Source of the DNA: Moringa oleifera
Taxonomy: Eukaryota; Streptophyta; Magnoliopsida; Brassicales; Moringaceae
Assembly (NCBI GenBank): GCA_021397835.1
Contig: JAJFZO010000094.1
Span: forward strand, 1,590,501 to 1,654,500
DNA: 64,000 nucleotides
Direction: 5' to 3'
Shown here: in pieces, positions 12,001-25,146 of the stretch
Layout: each line of letters opens with the position of its first letter
Position numbering within the stretch: the first letter of the stretch is position 1
Program-made: the position numbers and the translations under genes
The notes under the pieces: generated by a model
What the model saw: only the letters and a program-made list of their open reading frames with translations
What the model was told of the DNA's origin: nothing
The model's database searches: none

Positions 12001-15000
12001 AAGATGGTGGAAGAAAATCCTAGAGATGTTGGGCATGAGATGGATGAGCTGAGCATCGTTTATGGGGATGAATCTCTTCCTCGACTTTATGAAAATTCTC
12101 GGGTTTCATCTGATCAGCTACCTGGGCAGTCAGGTAAGTTAGTTACAGTACTCAGATTTTAGTGTTCTGAAAGATCTACCATAGTCAGAATCTTTTCTTT
12201 ATGTTGTCAGGCATTGTTAAGCGGGCTGTTGCACTTGGGCGTTATCTTCAGAATCCATTGGCAATGGTTACAACATTGTGTGGACCAGGGAGGGAGATCT
12301 TATCCTGGAAACTTTGTCCCTTAGAGAACTTCCTTACCCCTGATGAGAAGTACGGGATGGTCGAGCAGGTTATGGTAGATGTTACAAATCAGGTGGGCCT
12401 TGACATCAATTTGGCCACAAGTCATGAATGGCTATTTTCTCCTTTGCAATTCATTTCTGGACTTGGGCCTAGAAAGGCAGCATCTCTACAGAGATCCCTG
12501 GTAAGAGCTGGAGCTATTTTTACCCGGAAGGACTTTGTAACAGCTCATGGACTTGGTAAAAAGGTGTTTGTCAATGCAGTTGGCTTTTTGCGTATCCGGC
12601 GAAGTGGGCTGGCCGCTAGCAGCAGCCAGTTCATTGATTTGTTAGATGATACGAGAATACATCCAGAATCTTATGGTCTAGCCCAAGAGATGGCCAAAGA
12701 TGTCTATGATGAAGACGTCAGAGGTGATGCAAATGATGATGAGGATGCGCTGGAGATGGCAATAGAGCATGTTAGAGACCGTCCTAGTTTACTGAGAAGC
12801 CTTCATCTTGATAATTATCTTAACAGCAAGAACCGTGAGAATAAGAGAGAGACTTTTTATGATATCAGAAGAGAGTTAATGCATGGTTTTCAAGATTGGC
12901 GCAAGCAATATAAAGAACCAAGTCAGGATGAAGAATTTTATATGATTTCAGGTGAAACTGAAGATACTCTTGCTGAAGGGAGAGTTGTGCAGGCCACGGT
13001 TCGGCGGGTACAAGGTGGAAGAGCTATATGTGTACTGGATTCTGGGTTGACTGGAATGCTTATGAAGGAAGACTATTCAGATGATTGGAGGGATATTCAA
13101 GAGTTGTCTGACAGATTGCATGAGGGTGATATCCTGACTTGCAAAATTAAATCAATTCAAAAGAATAGGTATCAGGTGTTCCTAGTTTGTAAGGATAGTG
13201 AAATGAGAAACAACCGGTATCACAATGTCCGGGATACCGATCCCTACTACCACGAGGATCGGAACAGTCTACAGAGCGAGCAAGATAAAGCCCGCAAAGA
13301 GAAGGAGCTTGCAAAGAAACACTTTAAGCCAAGGATGATCGTTCATCCTCGCTTTCAGAATATAACAGCTGATGAAGCTATGGAGGTATGTTAGCATTTA
13401 GATTGAATATAGTTCATTTGCAATAGATTGCATTGATCATGAACTTTGGCAGTAGTGTGGTTCGTTTAGGATTCTGAAGCGAGGATAACCCAAGTCTGCT
13501 GACCTTGAGTACACACAAAAGAGTTTTAAAAGTTAAATCTTCATAGGCTTAAACTGTCATGTCTGCTAAATATTGGATATATTGCATTTGTGATAAATTA
13601 TTTCTGTAGCTAAGTGAAAAAGTAATTTCTTTACATCCACTCGGTGATGTCTGCTAAGAATTTTAAGAGTTGAGACCCCCCCTTGAATTTCCTGTGAATT
13701 TCAGTTTTTGCAGTGAAGTGAACGAAAATTTGCTCCCATTTTCCATATGATGATCCAAATTTCCACAGTTTCGACTATCTTGCATGCTGGTGCTTTTTGA
13801 CTGATTATTTAATTGCTTCTTTGGTATTATAATCATTTCAACTTTTTTTGTCAATATAGACGATGCTGAAGTTATATATTCAAATATCCATAGATGAATT
13901 GCATGTAGGATTGATGTTCAACATGATAAACAGAATTATTGAGGTTTCCATTTTCCCTGAATGTATGATCTTTTTCTTAAGACTTGGGGAGTTAATGCTT
14001 TTAAGGCATGGGCTTATTGGAAATTTATTATATGGTTTCTTGGTAGGACTTTGCTAGCATTTGCATTCATATTTTTTCAAAAACCATTTTGTAATCGTGT
14101 ACCCTGGAATTGCTTGCTGAGTCTTGACTGTTTGACAGTATCTGTCTGACAAGGATCCTGGGGAAAGCATTTCTCATCCAAGTTCTCGTGGGCCTTCTTA
14201 TTTAACTTTGACACTCAAAGTTTATGATGGAGTTTATGCTCACAAGGATATAGTTGAAGGTGGAAAGGAACACAAGGATATCACGAGCCTACTTCGTATT
14301 GGCAAAACTTTGAAAATTGGGGAGGATACTTTTGAGGATTTGGATGAGGTAGGCCTGTTCTATGATCTTGTAGAGTTTTTAATTGTACTTAAAAGTATCA
14401 TTTTGACCAAGAAATTAGCTGCTGCCGCATCAGCCTGTGGCTTTTGGTGCTAATTTGTACAATTTGACCATTATACAGACGGTTTGAGAACTTATAATTT
14501 TCTTTTTTCTTGTTGTGTTGATTGTCCTAAAAACTATAGGTTATGGATCGATATGTTGATCCCTTAGTGGCGCATCTGAAGGCAATGCTTAATTATCGGA
14601 AGTTCCGGAGGGGAACCAAAGCAGAAGTTGATGAACTGCTAAGGATTGAGAAGTCTGAGTATCCCTCAAGAATAGTTTATAGTTTTGGCATTTCACACGA
14701 ACATCCAGGAACTTTCATTTTAACGTATATAAGGAGTACAAATCCGCACCATGAGTACATTGGTCTATATCCCAAGGGATTCAAGTTCAGGAAACGAATG
14801 TTTGAGGACATCGATCGACTTGTTGCATATTTCCAGAAGCATATTGATGATCCTGTGCATGAGTCAGCACCGTCAATTAGATCAGTTGCTGCAATGGTAC
14901 CAATGCGAAGCCCTGCAACTGGGTCGGGGGCATCTGTGGGTAGTGGTTGGGGTGGTTCAACAAATGAAGGGGGTTGGCGGGATCGATCCTCAACACCGGC

Positions 15001-16646
15001 GTCAAGATCAGGTAAAGTCTCTGAAAACTTTGAAATGAATGCACAGTTTTTCATTGCATCATTTTAAGGGGAATGGTCATTAGTGATTTGTGATGATCTC
15101 ATGCCACATCATATTATTTGGATCTGAACTAAGTATTTTTATCTTGCGTTTTTGCAAATACATCCACAATTGTTGGTTATCGCGGATACCCTTGCGTGAA
15201 ACCTTTGAATACTATATATTGCCTCTATTAGATGCATATGATCAAGGACCCTCCAGGCATTAAAGTCATGTCAGAGAGGTTTTGTCTCCATTGCATATCT
15301 CATACTTAGAAGCTTTGATAAATTTCTCCTGAAAAGTAGGTGACCAGCTCAGCTTTGTTACCAGTGGCTTTAGTCACTGTTTTCATGCTTAGATAAGCAT
15401 TATGTGTTTAATATCTGTAATAATCTTTTCCCTTTTGGCAAAATGGACATTGAACACACCAGTAAAATTCGTGAAGAACTGATTGAAAAATTTTAATTCT
15501 CCCTGCGAATAGTCCATGAATATATTGGACCAGGTGCACTGCACTACCTGAATGACAGGAACTCCCAAGTATGTAAGAGTGTAAGCTTTGCACCCTAGAG
15601 CTGGAAACCTTAAGCATACCAGCTTTAGGAGAATTGCCTAAACCTGCCATGAATAATTCACTCTTACCTGTATTAGCTTAAACTCATAACATGCCTGAAA
15701 ACTGTTTTGAACAGTTTATTCACGGCTTTTATATAATTAAACAATAAAAAAACAGTTCACTCATGGACTCAGCTCTGGTCTTGCAATTATATTGGCTTAT
15801 TTTGGGAAGCTAGCTTCTGCTGAATTGCTTAGATTAAAGCGCCATTGAGAAAAAAAAAAAAACCTGAATCAACGAGTTGCATGAGGTTTTGTTGTATTTA
15901 CTCTATTAAAATTCTTATTCGATATTTGGTATTCTTAGCAAATGCCAACACAGTTAACTATTGGACTCGTACATTTTCCAACCTGTTAACCATTTGGGCT
16001 GATGAGTAAAAATCTGGCTGCATTTTGTCCAAGTATGCTTTTCAAAGTTTCCTGACTTGCCACCATTTCAGGCTGATTGGGGACTGCTGTCCCTAGATTG
16101 TTTTGTTTGTACAGTATTTTACGAGGTTGGATTGCTTTTGTGATTTGCTTTTTATTATCTAATCTTTCTGCCTGCTTTTCTATGCTCTGTTTTGCAGGCC
16201 GGAATGATTACAGAAATAGTGGTAGCCGTGACGGGCATCCAAGTGGGCTACCGAGGCCATATGGTGGGCGTGGGCGTGGACGAGGCTCCTACAATGGTAG
16301 TAGGGGAAGTAACAGTAACAATGAGAGGCAGGATACTGCCTATGATACTCCCAAATGGGATTCAGTTTCCAAGGACGGGGATGATGGTTGGGGTAAATTC
16401 CCAGGTGCTAAAGTTCAAAACTCACCTGGCAGGGAAGCTTTCCCTGGTGGTTGGGGTACTGCCGGAAGTGGAAGTGGCAGTGGTGGTGGGGGGAATGGGT
16501 GGGGTGGTGGATCTGCTGGTGGTGACACTGGTGGTTGGGGACATGGAAGCGGTGGTGCTGACAATGGGAATTCTGGATGGGGTACTCCCTCCAAGAGAAG
16601 TTCAGCACAGGCACAAGCTGACGGTGGTTGGGATGGTGGTTGGTAA
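6019..16646 (+). CDS. SPT6L: transcription elongation factor SPT6-like, with C-terminal GW/WG repeats
   Basis: Exons read by hand: 6019-6049, 6158-6247, 7294-7429, 7697-7766, 7888-7969 (duplicated), about 8084-8126, 8209-8344, 8422-8668, 8762-8953, 9065-9193, 9298-9684, 9757-9864, 9973-10752, 11992-12133, 12211-13385, 14139-14348, 14540-15011 and 16198-16646. All junctions outside the duplicated exon are GT-AG and phase-consistent. The product is about 1,600 residues, near the plant SPT6 length. Order: a very acidic N-terminus, the KKSRQAPGVSSSALQEAHEIF block (exon 8), the helical and YqgF-like core (exons 9-15), an S1 RNA-binding domain (about 12970-13200), tandem SH2 domains (13340-14870), then a Gly/Trp-rich tail ending DGGWDGGW. 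SPT6 is a histone chaperone that travels with RNA polymerase II; the SH2 pair binds the polymerase linker. Plant SPT6L carries GW motifs reported to bind AGO4. A tandem duplication at 7847-8074 disrupts the frame between exons 4 and 6, so this allele may depend on exon skipping, be damaged, or contain an assembly error. Confidence 0.95.
6505..6515 (+). repeat. G11 homopolymer in SPT6 intron 2
   Basis: An uninterrupted run of eleven G lies in a G-rich intronic stretch. It could form a G-quadruplex in DNA or pre-mRNA and is also a likely place for sequencing error. Confidence 0.8.
7847..8074 (+). repeat. tandem duplication of an SPT6 intron-exon unit (2 x 105 bp)
   Basis: Positions 7847-7951 and 7970-8074 are identical over 105 bp with an offset of 123. 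Each copy holds the end of intron 4 (about 40 bp with the acceptor CTAACAG) and the first 64 bp of exon 5. The 18 bp between them (7952-7969) complete exon 5 in copy 1. Copy 2 is joined directly to GCTTAAACGT. Perfect identity means the event is recent or artefactual. Confidence 0.95.
11667..11734 (+). repeat. 34-bp tandem duplication in SPT6 intron 13
   Basis: Two adjacent, nearly identical 34-bp units starting GAAATCATAT lie within the 1.24-kb intron 10753-11991. A third, shortened start follows at 11735. No function is apparent. Confidence 0.85.
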
Positions 16647-18008
16647 ATTCAATGTTCACCTCTCACTGAATGACCATATTGAGAAAGTTTTGTACTGCTG
16701 CCATGATTTTGTGGTGTATATCGATTATCTGCCACTTACATCAAAACTTAAGTGAAGGTACTTAGTTCCATTGATCTCCCTCTCTCTCTCTTTGTTGCTT
16801 CCTCTCTCGCTCTCTCCTTTGTCTCCCTACCTCATGATTGGGACACCACTATATTTGATAAATATGGGTGCTTAGTGTAAAATCTTAGTCAAAAATGTTA
16901 GAATATGGAAAAGCCAAAGTGGCAAAAGAAATGGCTAGATACCATAGCATGGCTAATGTATTATCAGAGGTAGGGCTAGAGATGGGTGGGACTCTCATAA
17001 ACAATTTGGATCTTGTTGGTGAAGTGTTTAGTAAATGAGTCAAGGAGGGGCTAGGTAATATTATTGGTCAATATGAGCCCTCCCTCCATTTCTTTTTGTC
17101 ATGTTACTGCAGTGTTGGTAAAATTGAATTACTGTTTTCGTTTTCTTTATGGGTGAGGATTATACTTTTTGTGCAAAATAACAAGCTTATAACAGTTTTA
17201 TTTTGTGGGAAATAAAAGAGTTTGTGGCCAAAGAGCCCCTCTCTTACGTCTATATGCATATGATTTTAAGGTTGATCATGGAGGCCTAATTCAAATTTCT
17301 ATTTTTCTAATAAACTTCCCATTTTGATGATGAAATTAAATGGGCAATTTTTCTGCAATGATCTGAAATTCTATTTTTAATCGAAATGTGAGGAAATTGG
17401 GTTGATTTTTTTTTCTCTTCCAATAGGAATAACAATAAAGGTAATCTGAAATGTGTTTTCCAGAATTTTTATGTCATTTGTGATTAAATTGCCTCACTAT
17501 GTTGAAGGAGTTGAAAGCTTGGTTTTAGTTTCTCATGTGCGTTGTGGGTTATTGTGAAATTGTGTTTTGTTATATGATTATATGTTTTAATATGACTTTT
17601 ATATGTTAATGATATTATCGTCATGAGTTTTCATTAAAATTTCGTGAGTTATTGCTATTTTCTATAAAGTTGTTATATTATTATTTTCTATAAACTTGTG
17701 ATGTATGCATAATTAATAAATAAAATTTGATTATATATAGAGATAGACTTCTCCAAGTTTGATAGTAAGTTAAATGGACAATTTTTTAAGTTTAGTTTTT
17801 AAACTAGAATCAAGAACTTTAAAGGCTTGAGTTTCTTGATGTTTGACAAGAATCAAGTTCCACCGGTCAGTGTTTTCTATCTATGTATTATCGTAACACT
17901 TTTGTGAAGCTATTTGACATCATGTTGCACAAAATTATACAAGATCATTCTTTCACATTATATATATAAATATTCAAAATATATATATACACAAACAAAT
18001 GTGATGAG
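16647..18008. other. SPT6 3' flank, no further gene seen
   Basis: The SPT6 stop is at 16644-16646. A CT-rich microsatellite follows at about 16778-16822, then ordinary AT-rich intergenic DNA. The frame 16192-16755 is the SPT6 last exon in a wrong frame and is not a gene. Confidence 0.55.
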
Positions 18009-18208
18009 TATCATACATCTAATCTGACGGGTTCTCCAAATTAACAAAAACCTCTAATGTCATTACAAGTGTGATCAGTGAAATTATCAAATGATCTGTT
18101 TGCTAATGTATCATACATCTAATCTGACGGGTTCTCCAAATTAACACCAACCTCTAATGTCATTACAAGTCTGATCCGTGAAAGTATCAAATGATCTGTT
18201 TGCAAACA
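18009..18208. repeat. 100-bp tandem repeat, two copies
   Basis: Copy 1 starts at 18009 and copy 2 at 18109; both begin TATCATACATCTAATCTGAC and differ at only a few positions (for example AACAAAAACC against AACACCAACC). The second copy runs straight into an inverted copy of its own last 18 bases. Confidence 0.9.
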
Positions 18209-18220
18209 GATCATTTGATA
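18185..18220. repeat. perfect 36-bp palindrome
   Basis: The 18 bases TATCAAATGATCTGTTTG (18185-18202) are followed with no spacer by their exact reverse complement CAAACAGATCATTTGATA (18203-18220). The left half is also the end of the 100-bp tandem unit, so the right half looks like a fold-back copy. Confidence 0.97.
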
Positions 18221-18445
18221 TTTATAACACAATGGTTGATCTTAACAGTCATTAAAAACAATGGTTGATCCACTAAGTTTTTGGATTCTTGCAAGCCATT
18301 GCACTTTGATGAAGTCACTTAAAAAAACAAAACTGATAAAAAATTAGACATACAAACTGACTTGGCAAGCAATAACACATTAGCTCATGATAAGAACTTC
18401 GAGAAGGGGATAGAATCACTAGAGATCCATTGAAAGATGAGAATA

Positions 18446-20485
18446 TCAAACAAAAGAAAAAGGAGAATGATGTACAAAGAGATAAATTTTATTATAAAAG
18501 ATAAATCCAGTACAAAATAATAAAAACAACAAAATGTTTTTGGGGCCATTCAATCCTGCTTCAGCTGGGTCAATCTCATAAAGAATCTGAGACAAAGTAG
18601 GCTTAAAAGTAGAATGGGGAATATTTTTGTTATTCCCTGAATCGGTGCTCTCGGCTTTGAAAGAATTCCCTGAAGCATCTCCAAATGTTATAACCTTTGG
18701 TGCTATCCAAAGGAAATCCAAATTTAAGTGGGGGAAGACACTCTGAATTTCTTCCTTTACATCACTACGAATTTCCCAAAACATGGCATCACATTCCTGA
18801 TTGACCACCTTGTCAAACTCCTCGCTTTCCTTCAAATTAGCCACAATAAGCTATTCTAAATGTTGCTTCTTAGTAATTTCCAGCTACAGAATCACCTCGG
18901 ATCTCCCTTTATCCAGCTTGACCTTGAGGACTAACACCTTCTAGAGGTCTGCTTGTTCTTTTTGTTCCTTTAAAAGAGTGTTCTCAGTGGTTAGTTCAGC
19001 TCATCTTTTTCTTTCTCCACTAAGAGCTTTATCAGCTTCCCTAAAAATCTCCTCTGCACTGCAATTCTGTTGATAATCCTGCACAATCGCAGATGACTCA
19101 TATATAATCTGGAAAACGAGGAAAAGAACCGTAAGGGTTTGGTGGAATAACACTAAAGAATAATGACATAAAGATGGAATAACTCAAAATGAACCAAAGG
19201 AATAACAAAGGGGGAATTCCATTACCTCAGAAAGGAATATGCTAGATTTTCTCTAGAGGAATTGTGGCTGCCGAAGAGTCAGGAATGACAGTGTTCTTCA
19301 GGAATTCCTGAATTTTTTGAGACTTCAAAGCCGATAACAGTAGCCGTGGCTCTTGGTTGGGCGAGCTAAAGTTCGCAAAGGTTATTATCTATGGAGGAGC
19401 TTCTTGTGCAGAGTTTGCAGCTCAAATAATCAGGTTCGTAGTCTTACTTCTATTCAAAAATGAGCTTGGAATGGTCTTCTCCGCAAGCTCAACAACCTCA
19501 AGTAACATTTTTTTTTTCTACCCTCAGCATAACGATGAATTGTTCTGTAAGAAAGCAGAGGATTCAACAATGAGTTAAAGAGGTGAAGAATAGGAACAGC
19601 TAGAAGCTCAAAGGCTGAGGTTCAGAATTAGATTCGAACGGGTCATTTGTCAAGGAGCTAGAGCATCAGATTCTATGAAAGAATTTGGAGGGGGATTATG
19701 GGGAGAAGCAGTAGTCGCAGAGGTAGGAATAGCTGATCACGAAATAGCAACAGAAGAAGGAATAGCAAGCTATGGGGAAAGAACAAGCGACAAGGAACAG
19801 TCTTAGAAAAAGGAATACTTGGCTGTTCATGCCTGTGGACTCTATCTATCCAGTTGTCATTGTAAAAAAGAAGAAATTGAGGTATTCTTATTACTGTCAA
19901 GAAGAGAGTGTCTAATCCTAACTATGTCATCAGGAAAGTCTACATTTTCTCCAAACCGTTGGTTAGGGTGGCAGCAAGCATTCGATTGCTGGGGTACCCT
20001 ATTTCAGGATAACCAAAAGTAAGAGGTTTTCCATGTCTTTACTGGTTTTGGAAGACCTGGATGAAACAACGGAGGTTTCTTTTGGAGAATACCAGAGGGC
20101 TTTTGTTGGTACCTAAAGCACTAGTTTGTTTCTTCAATTCACAAAATTTAGTAAAAATTAAAGGCGAGAGGTCTGTTATTCTTAGGTTAAAGCATTTGAC
20201 AGCAAAGCCACCAACACCCTCCAAGCATTTGGGGTCAATAGAGAGGGAGATAACTTGAAATTTTCACAAATTTGTGAAAAGTAAGGGTCAAGGGGAAGTA
20301 ATAGACCTTTTAAATTGAAGAAAGAAACATAGGGCTCCTCGTTTATTGGACCAAGGCATCTTGTTAGGGAAGAGCTCTGAAGGTAAAGACACTAAAAAAT
20401 CATTCAGAAGACAGCTCCAGCATCTACTTACAGAAGGAATTCTTTCCCCCAAAAAAAAAAAAAAAAAGAACTCCATGTAATTCAT
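18446..20485 (-). mobile_element. decayed retroelement-type open reading frame remnants
   Basis: The longest minus-strand frame (18446-18844) contains a pattern resembling the C-terminal part of plant retrotransposon gag-like proteins: an EECDxMFWEIR-like block followed by KEEIQSVFPHLNLDFL. Just upstream (18845-19080) the minus strand reads as interrupted Lys/Glu-rich coiled-coil sequence, and minus frames at 20039-20224 and 20288-20485 look like further N-terminal pieces of the same kind of protein. Stops and frame changes separate them, so nothing here is likely to be functional. I could not find terminal repeats. The family assignment rests on pattern memory only. Confidence 0.42.
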
Positions 20486-23400
20486 TTTCCCTCTCTAGCT
20501 AGAAGTTAGGAAAAGAATCTTTTAGATTCAAATTTGGGTGAGGAAATTCCTGAGTCTAGATAGTAAATAATTTAGTTTTATAATTGGTTTAACAGGTTGG
20601 TTTTAAATTGAAAATATTTTTCACCAAACCAACCAAAAAGCTGATTTTTTTTTAAAATTTATTTATGATATTTATTATATTATTAATTAACTATTAGATT
20701 AATTTGATTTTACTTTTATTTTTATGCAAACATAAATCTTTCATGATGAAAGTTGTGAAAAAATAAGAATGAAAAAATTTTAGCATACAGGACAGCGTTA
20801 TGTTTTTTTATAGATCAATATAATTTATGTAGTTATCAATTTTTTACATTTCAATAATATTTTGTGGAGTTAATATATTATGAATATTTAGTTTGATAAT
20901 GTCTATATTAATTATAATGATATAATAATAAGATATTTTTATTTTAAATCTAATATCAATTACATTTGATTTATTTAAATTTTATCATAAAAAATTTAAG
21001 TTGTTCGGTTACTGATAGAAAACAATTAGTTGGATTCAATCGAATTTTATTAGTAGTTGATTCATTTTTTATTTTTTTAACAAGTTTAATTAAATCAGTT
21101 TTTGAAATTCTTAAATAAAATCAATTGATCAAATGCTCACCCTTATCGAAAAGTGTATTTTGGCGTTTCTTTCATGCTTATGCAAAAGCAAAACGAGAAA
21201 GAAAGAAAATGATGTATGTTTCTTTTTTCTACTTTTCTCTTTGAAGCTTTGTTCATGGTGCAACCTTTGTGAAATCAACGTTTGTAGCGTAGGATCCTTG
21301 GTTGCAATATCATATGAAGTTAACAAATATATAGCAACTACCTTTATTTTGAAAAAAAAAAAAACCATTAGACTTAATGTTCATTCTTGTAGTTGTGAGT
21401 AAGATTCTAGTTCAGTGAAATTCATGGTGTGAATGAGTTGTCTAAAAATATAATTTTACTTACAATGTTTGAATGAGTTTTCGTTAGAGAAAAGAGAATC
21501 TGAAAAAGAGTTACTGAGCATAAGTATACGTTCACAATATCTTATTTGTCTTTGACAACAGCTCAAGTTTCTTTTCCAATCCAACCATATAGAATATATG
21601 ATAACAAGTTATCCATGCAAAGTGTTGTTAAAATCTGTATAACATTTTATAAGGATATCTGTGTAATGTTTTAAAAGTTTATGTAATATTTTCACATGTT
21701 AGTTGACAGTCATGTGTTAAGTATATTAATCTTAGTGTCTATTCCATGGTGTCCCAAATTTAGATAAAAATATAATCATGGATATGTGTCAATGCATATA
21801 ACCTCAATGTTAACTCCGTGTTATCCTAAATTCAGGTAAAAACATGGCTCGATACTAAATTTGGCCAAACGGTTTTAATGAAATTGATGCAACATTACTT
21901 CAACCCATCATGTCATACTTTTCATTCACCAAAAGTTTCATAAATTAACGAAAATGCTTCCAAAAACTTGGGACATATAAGGTTATACGAGTAGAGCATT
22001 ACTAAGTTACATGAAAGCATGCAAGATTACATAGTTATAAGGAGTTACACAAAGGCATATGAGATTACATGAAGGTGCGAAACATTACCCATATAACATT
22101 CAACACTCACACAATCAACAACACATAAAAACCACTGGAAACTATAAAATAATGATGAAGCTAGATTACATCGCCAAAATAAGTAACTAAATTGAACATA
22201 ATCCTTAACAACAAAATACTCATATGCTGGAACTTCATGTTCAAATAATTTATAAATCAGACAAATATGAACAACAATGTATATATTTAAACTTTAAAAT
22301 TAGAGAAAGCCAACATAAAAAAACCTCTAAACCTCCCATCTCGCACCTAGCAAGCACTACCAAAAACCCTTAACAACAAACATGAAATCCATCTTCGCAT
22401 TTTTTACCTACGCACCAAACACTTGAAAAAAATTACATAATCAAGTACATTATGACCTTTTGAGAGTTATTTGTCAAGAATTAACGATAATTTTAACAAA
22501 TTTTAAAAATAATTCATTGTTTGAACAACATAGAGAAACAATTTGACAGGCTTTTTGGAGAAAAATAAACAAAAAAATGAAGATTTTTTTTTAAAAAAAT
22601 TCAAACCAACTATTTCTTTTTGTAAATATCATTCTCATTGTATGTCTTTTTTTATTCAAAATTTTTTTAAAAGATAAAAAGAAAATTAATAGTAAAATAA
22701 CCATTTTTGCAAAGAACCATTTTATAAAGGGCAAAAAAAAAAAAAAAATTTGCCTTCTTTTTCTCTCTCTTTCTAAAACAATCAAGAATATATTAAATTG
22801 CCTTTACTTGGATGTGTAATTTTAAATTAAGTGGAAGAACAAGTCATATTAAATCACATTGAAACTCAGAAGGAGATGATCACTTCAATTAAATTTGCAA
22901 CAATCTCTAAAAAGTTGAACAAAACTCTGAAAGTTAATTTGTTGCTTTATTATTTTGCTTTCATTGTGTTCAACATGTTCCCCAATGTAAACCTTTATTG
23001 TCTTTTCTAGAACTTAGATGAGTTGATTGATAAGTTGATTAAGAGAGCTTTAATGGATGAGACTTGATGAGGCCTTAACTTATTGCTATGGAAAGGTCAC
23101 AAGTTGGCTAACTATAATTAAGCTCCTTAATGAGATGTAGTGAATTCCTAATGCCAGGAGTAGTTTTCTCCTCACTTCATGATATGTCACAAAGGCCCAA
23201 TGCCTTTGATTGATGACTGTTATTTGCACTAAGCAAGCAGACAATCTTCTGCAATTTAAGTCATTCAAAGAGTGGACGAGAGGGGATAGATGTGATTGAC
23301 AGTCAGGTAACATGACTTTAAAAGGGATGATGTGCTGCCCCCCTTAGATTCTCAACCAGTATAACAAGTTCATGGATGGGCAATGATCCCGCACTCTGCA

Positions 23401-24800
23401 ATCCAATACCTTCTCAGCCTAATTTCTGCATCTTACTTTTTTATATGTTTCTTTTTTACTTTGCAGCCTCCATTAATTGAAGTGTAGGATAGTTGCCAAT
23501 GCTCAATATTTTTTTTTCATTATATATTTTACTTATAATTTTAAATTAAAAATTTTTAAAAAATAAATTTATTTAAAATTTATATTTTTATTAAATTGTT
23601 AACGTAAATTTTTATTTATAATTTTTATTGATATTATCAAATCTTAACTCTTAAAATATTTTCAAATAAATTTGATATATTAACTTAACTTAAATTAAAC
23701 TTTATCAAAAAATTTAAGAATTAAAAATTCTACATATTTTAAATAATATTATAAAAAATAATTAAATTTTTTGATATTAAAAATATATTTTTAATTGAAA
23801 ATTATTATATATTTAAAAATTTTAAAAATTTATAAAAATAACTAGTTAATTGAAAATTATTCAAATTTAATTGATGAGATTAAAATGAAGTTCTAAATTT
23901 ATTTATGTAATTTTTAAATATTTTAATAATTAAAATATTATTAATTTCTTATAATTATTTTTATTAATATTTAATTTAAATAAAATTAATAAATAAAAAT
24001 TATTTTAAAAAATTTTAAAAATTAAAATTTATTAAAAATCTAAAATTTATAATTTAAAAATGACATTTATTTTTATATTTTTAATCTTAAATCGATGATT
24101 GGATGCTGTTACCGATTCCAGGCGGCTGGAATCACAATCACTTTCAGATATTAGTGGTTATCTACTGTTTCTTAAAAAAAAAAAGAAAAAGAAAGGAAGC
24201 ACAAGACAAGCGGGGCTTGTGGCTTTAAACCCTGTTGTTCCTTTTTAAAATGGGAAGAGAACAAAGTTCAAGGTTGAGATTACGTCACAAAAATCCATGG
24301 ATTCTTCTTCGGCCATGAACATTTTCTTAGCTGAAGCAATGTGGTTGATAATTTTTCTATTAATTTTACATCCAGATCCATTTAAGCCTTTTCTAATCCG
24401 GCCAGATTAAAAAGGGTTACTTATGTAAGGACAAATCCACAGGATCACTACTTCACCATCTACATGAGGCCCTTACCATGTATAGATTTCTCATTCGACC
24501 TGATATGACCTTAAGAATATGATTCTCAGGTTGATATTACTTGAGTTCCATCAACTCATATCAAGCTTCTTCATTTTTCAATCCCTTTCACAGAATTAGC
24601 TTATTAAAAATTATAAATGTCGCTAATTCAACAGAAGCATTGTGTTTTGACCGAAAATATCATTGAATATGTCGAATAATAAAATGCATTTTCTTCTGAT
24701 TTACAATTCTTAAAGATTACCACTTGTCCAGAGGGAAACAATAGGAATTCCATGCACTTCTTTTTAGATACTTCCAGCCCAACTTGCTTGAAGGGTAACA
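20486..24800. other. AT-rich intergenic DNA, no gene seen
   Basis: The region holds homopolymer runs and AT-rich blocks, the densest at 23500-24080. The latter shares word order with blocks near 2.3-2.6 kb and 59.0-59.4 kb. The ORFs at 21133-21402, 22591-22785 and 23086-23313 show no recognisable domain. Confidence 0.55.
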
Positions 24801-25146
24801 GATTCAAACTGATCTTCATTTGTACCTATCCAGGTGATGAAAGGAAATGAAGAAAATAAAATACACAGGCAATTGAACACCTTCACATACAATCTCTAAT
24901 AGCAACATCCAAGTTACAGGAGGCAGAAACAACTGAGAATTTTAAGTTTTCAGACAGAAGGGGGAAAAAAAAATTAAATTTACAGATAAACAAAAGTGCG
25001 TACAAGACCCTCCACACTTCTAAACAGACTTGATAGGGACAAAGATTCAAAATCAACTCCATCAGCCAGTAGTTTGCTACCATGCTATGATATTTTGATC
25101 ACAATAATCCAAAAGCAAACAACTAGCTTCTTGACAAGCTGACCTT

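Noticed and set aside
16192..16755. 187-codon open frame over the SPT6 last exon
   Set aside because: It overlaps the true exon in another frame; its Val/Gly-rich content is the GGT/GGG repeat read out of phase.
18009..18220. Possible CRISPR-like repeat array
   Set aside because: Only two adjacent 100-bp copies without spacers, in a plant nuclear context; it is a simple tandem duplication.
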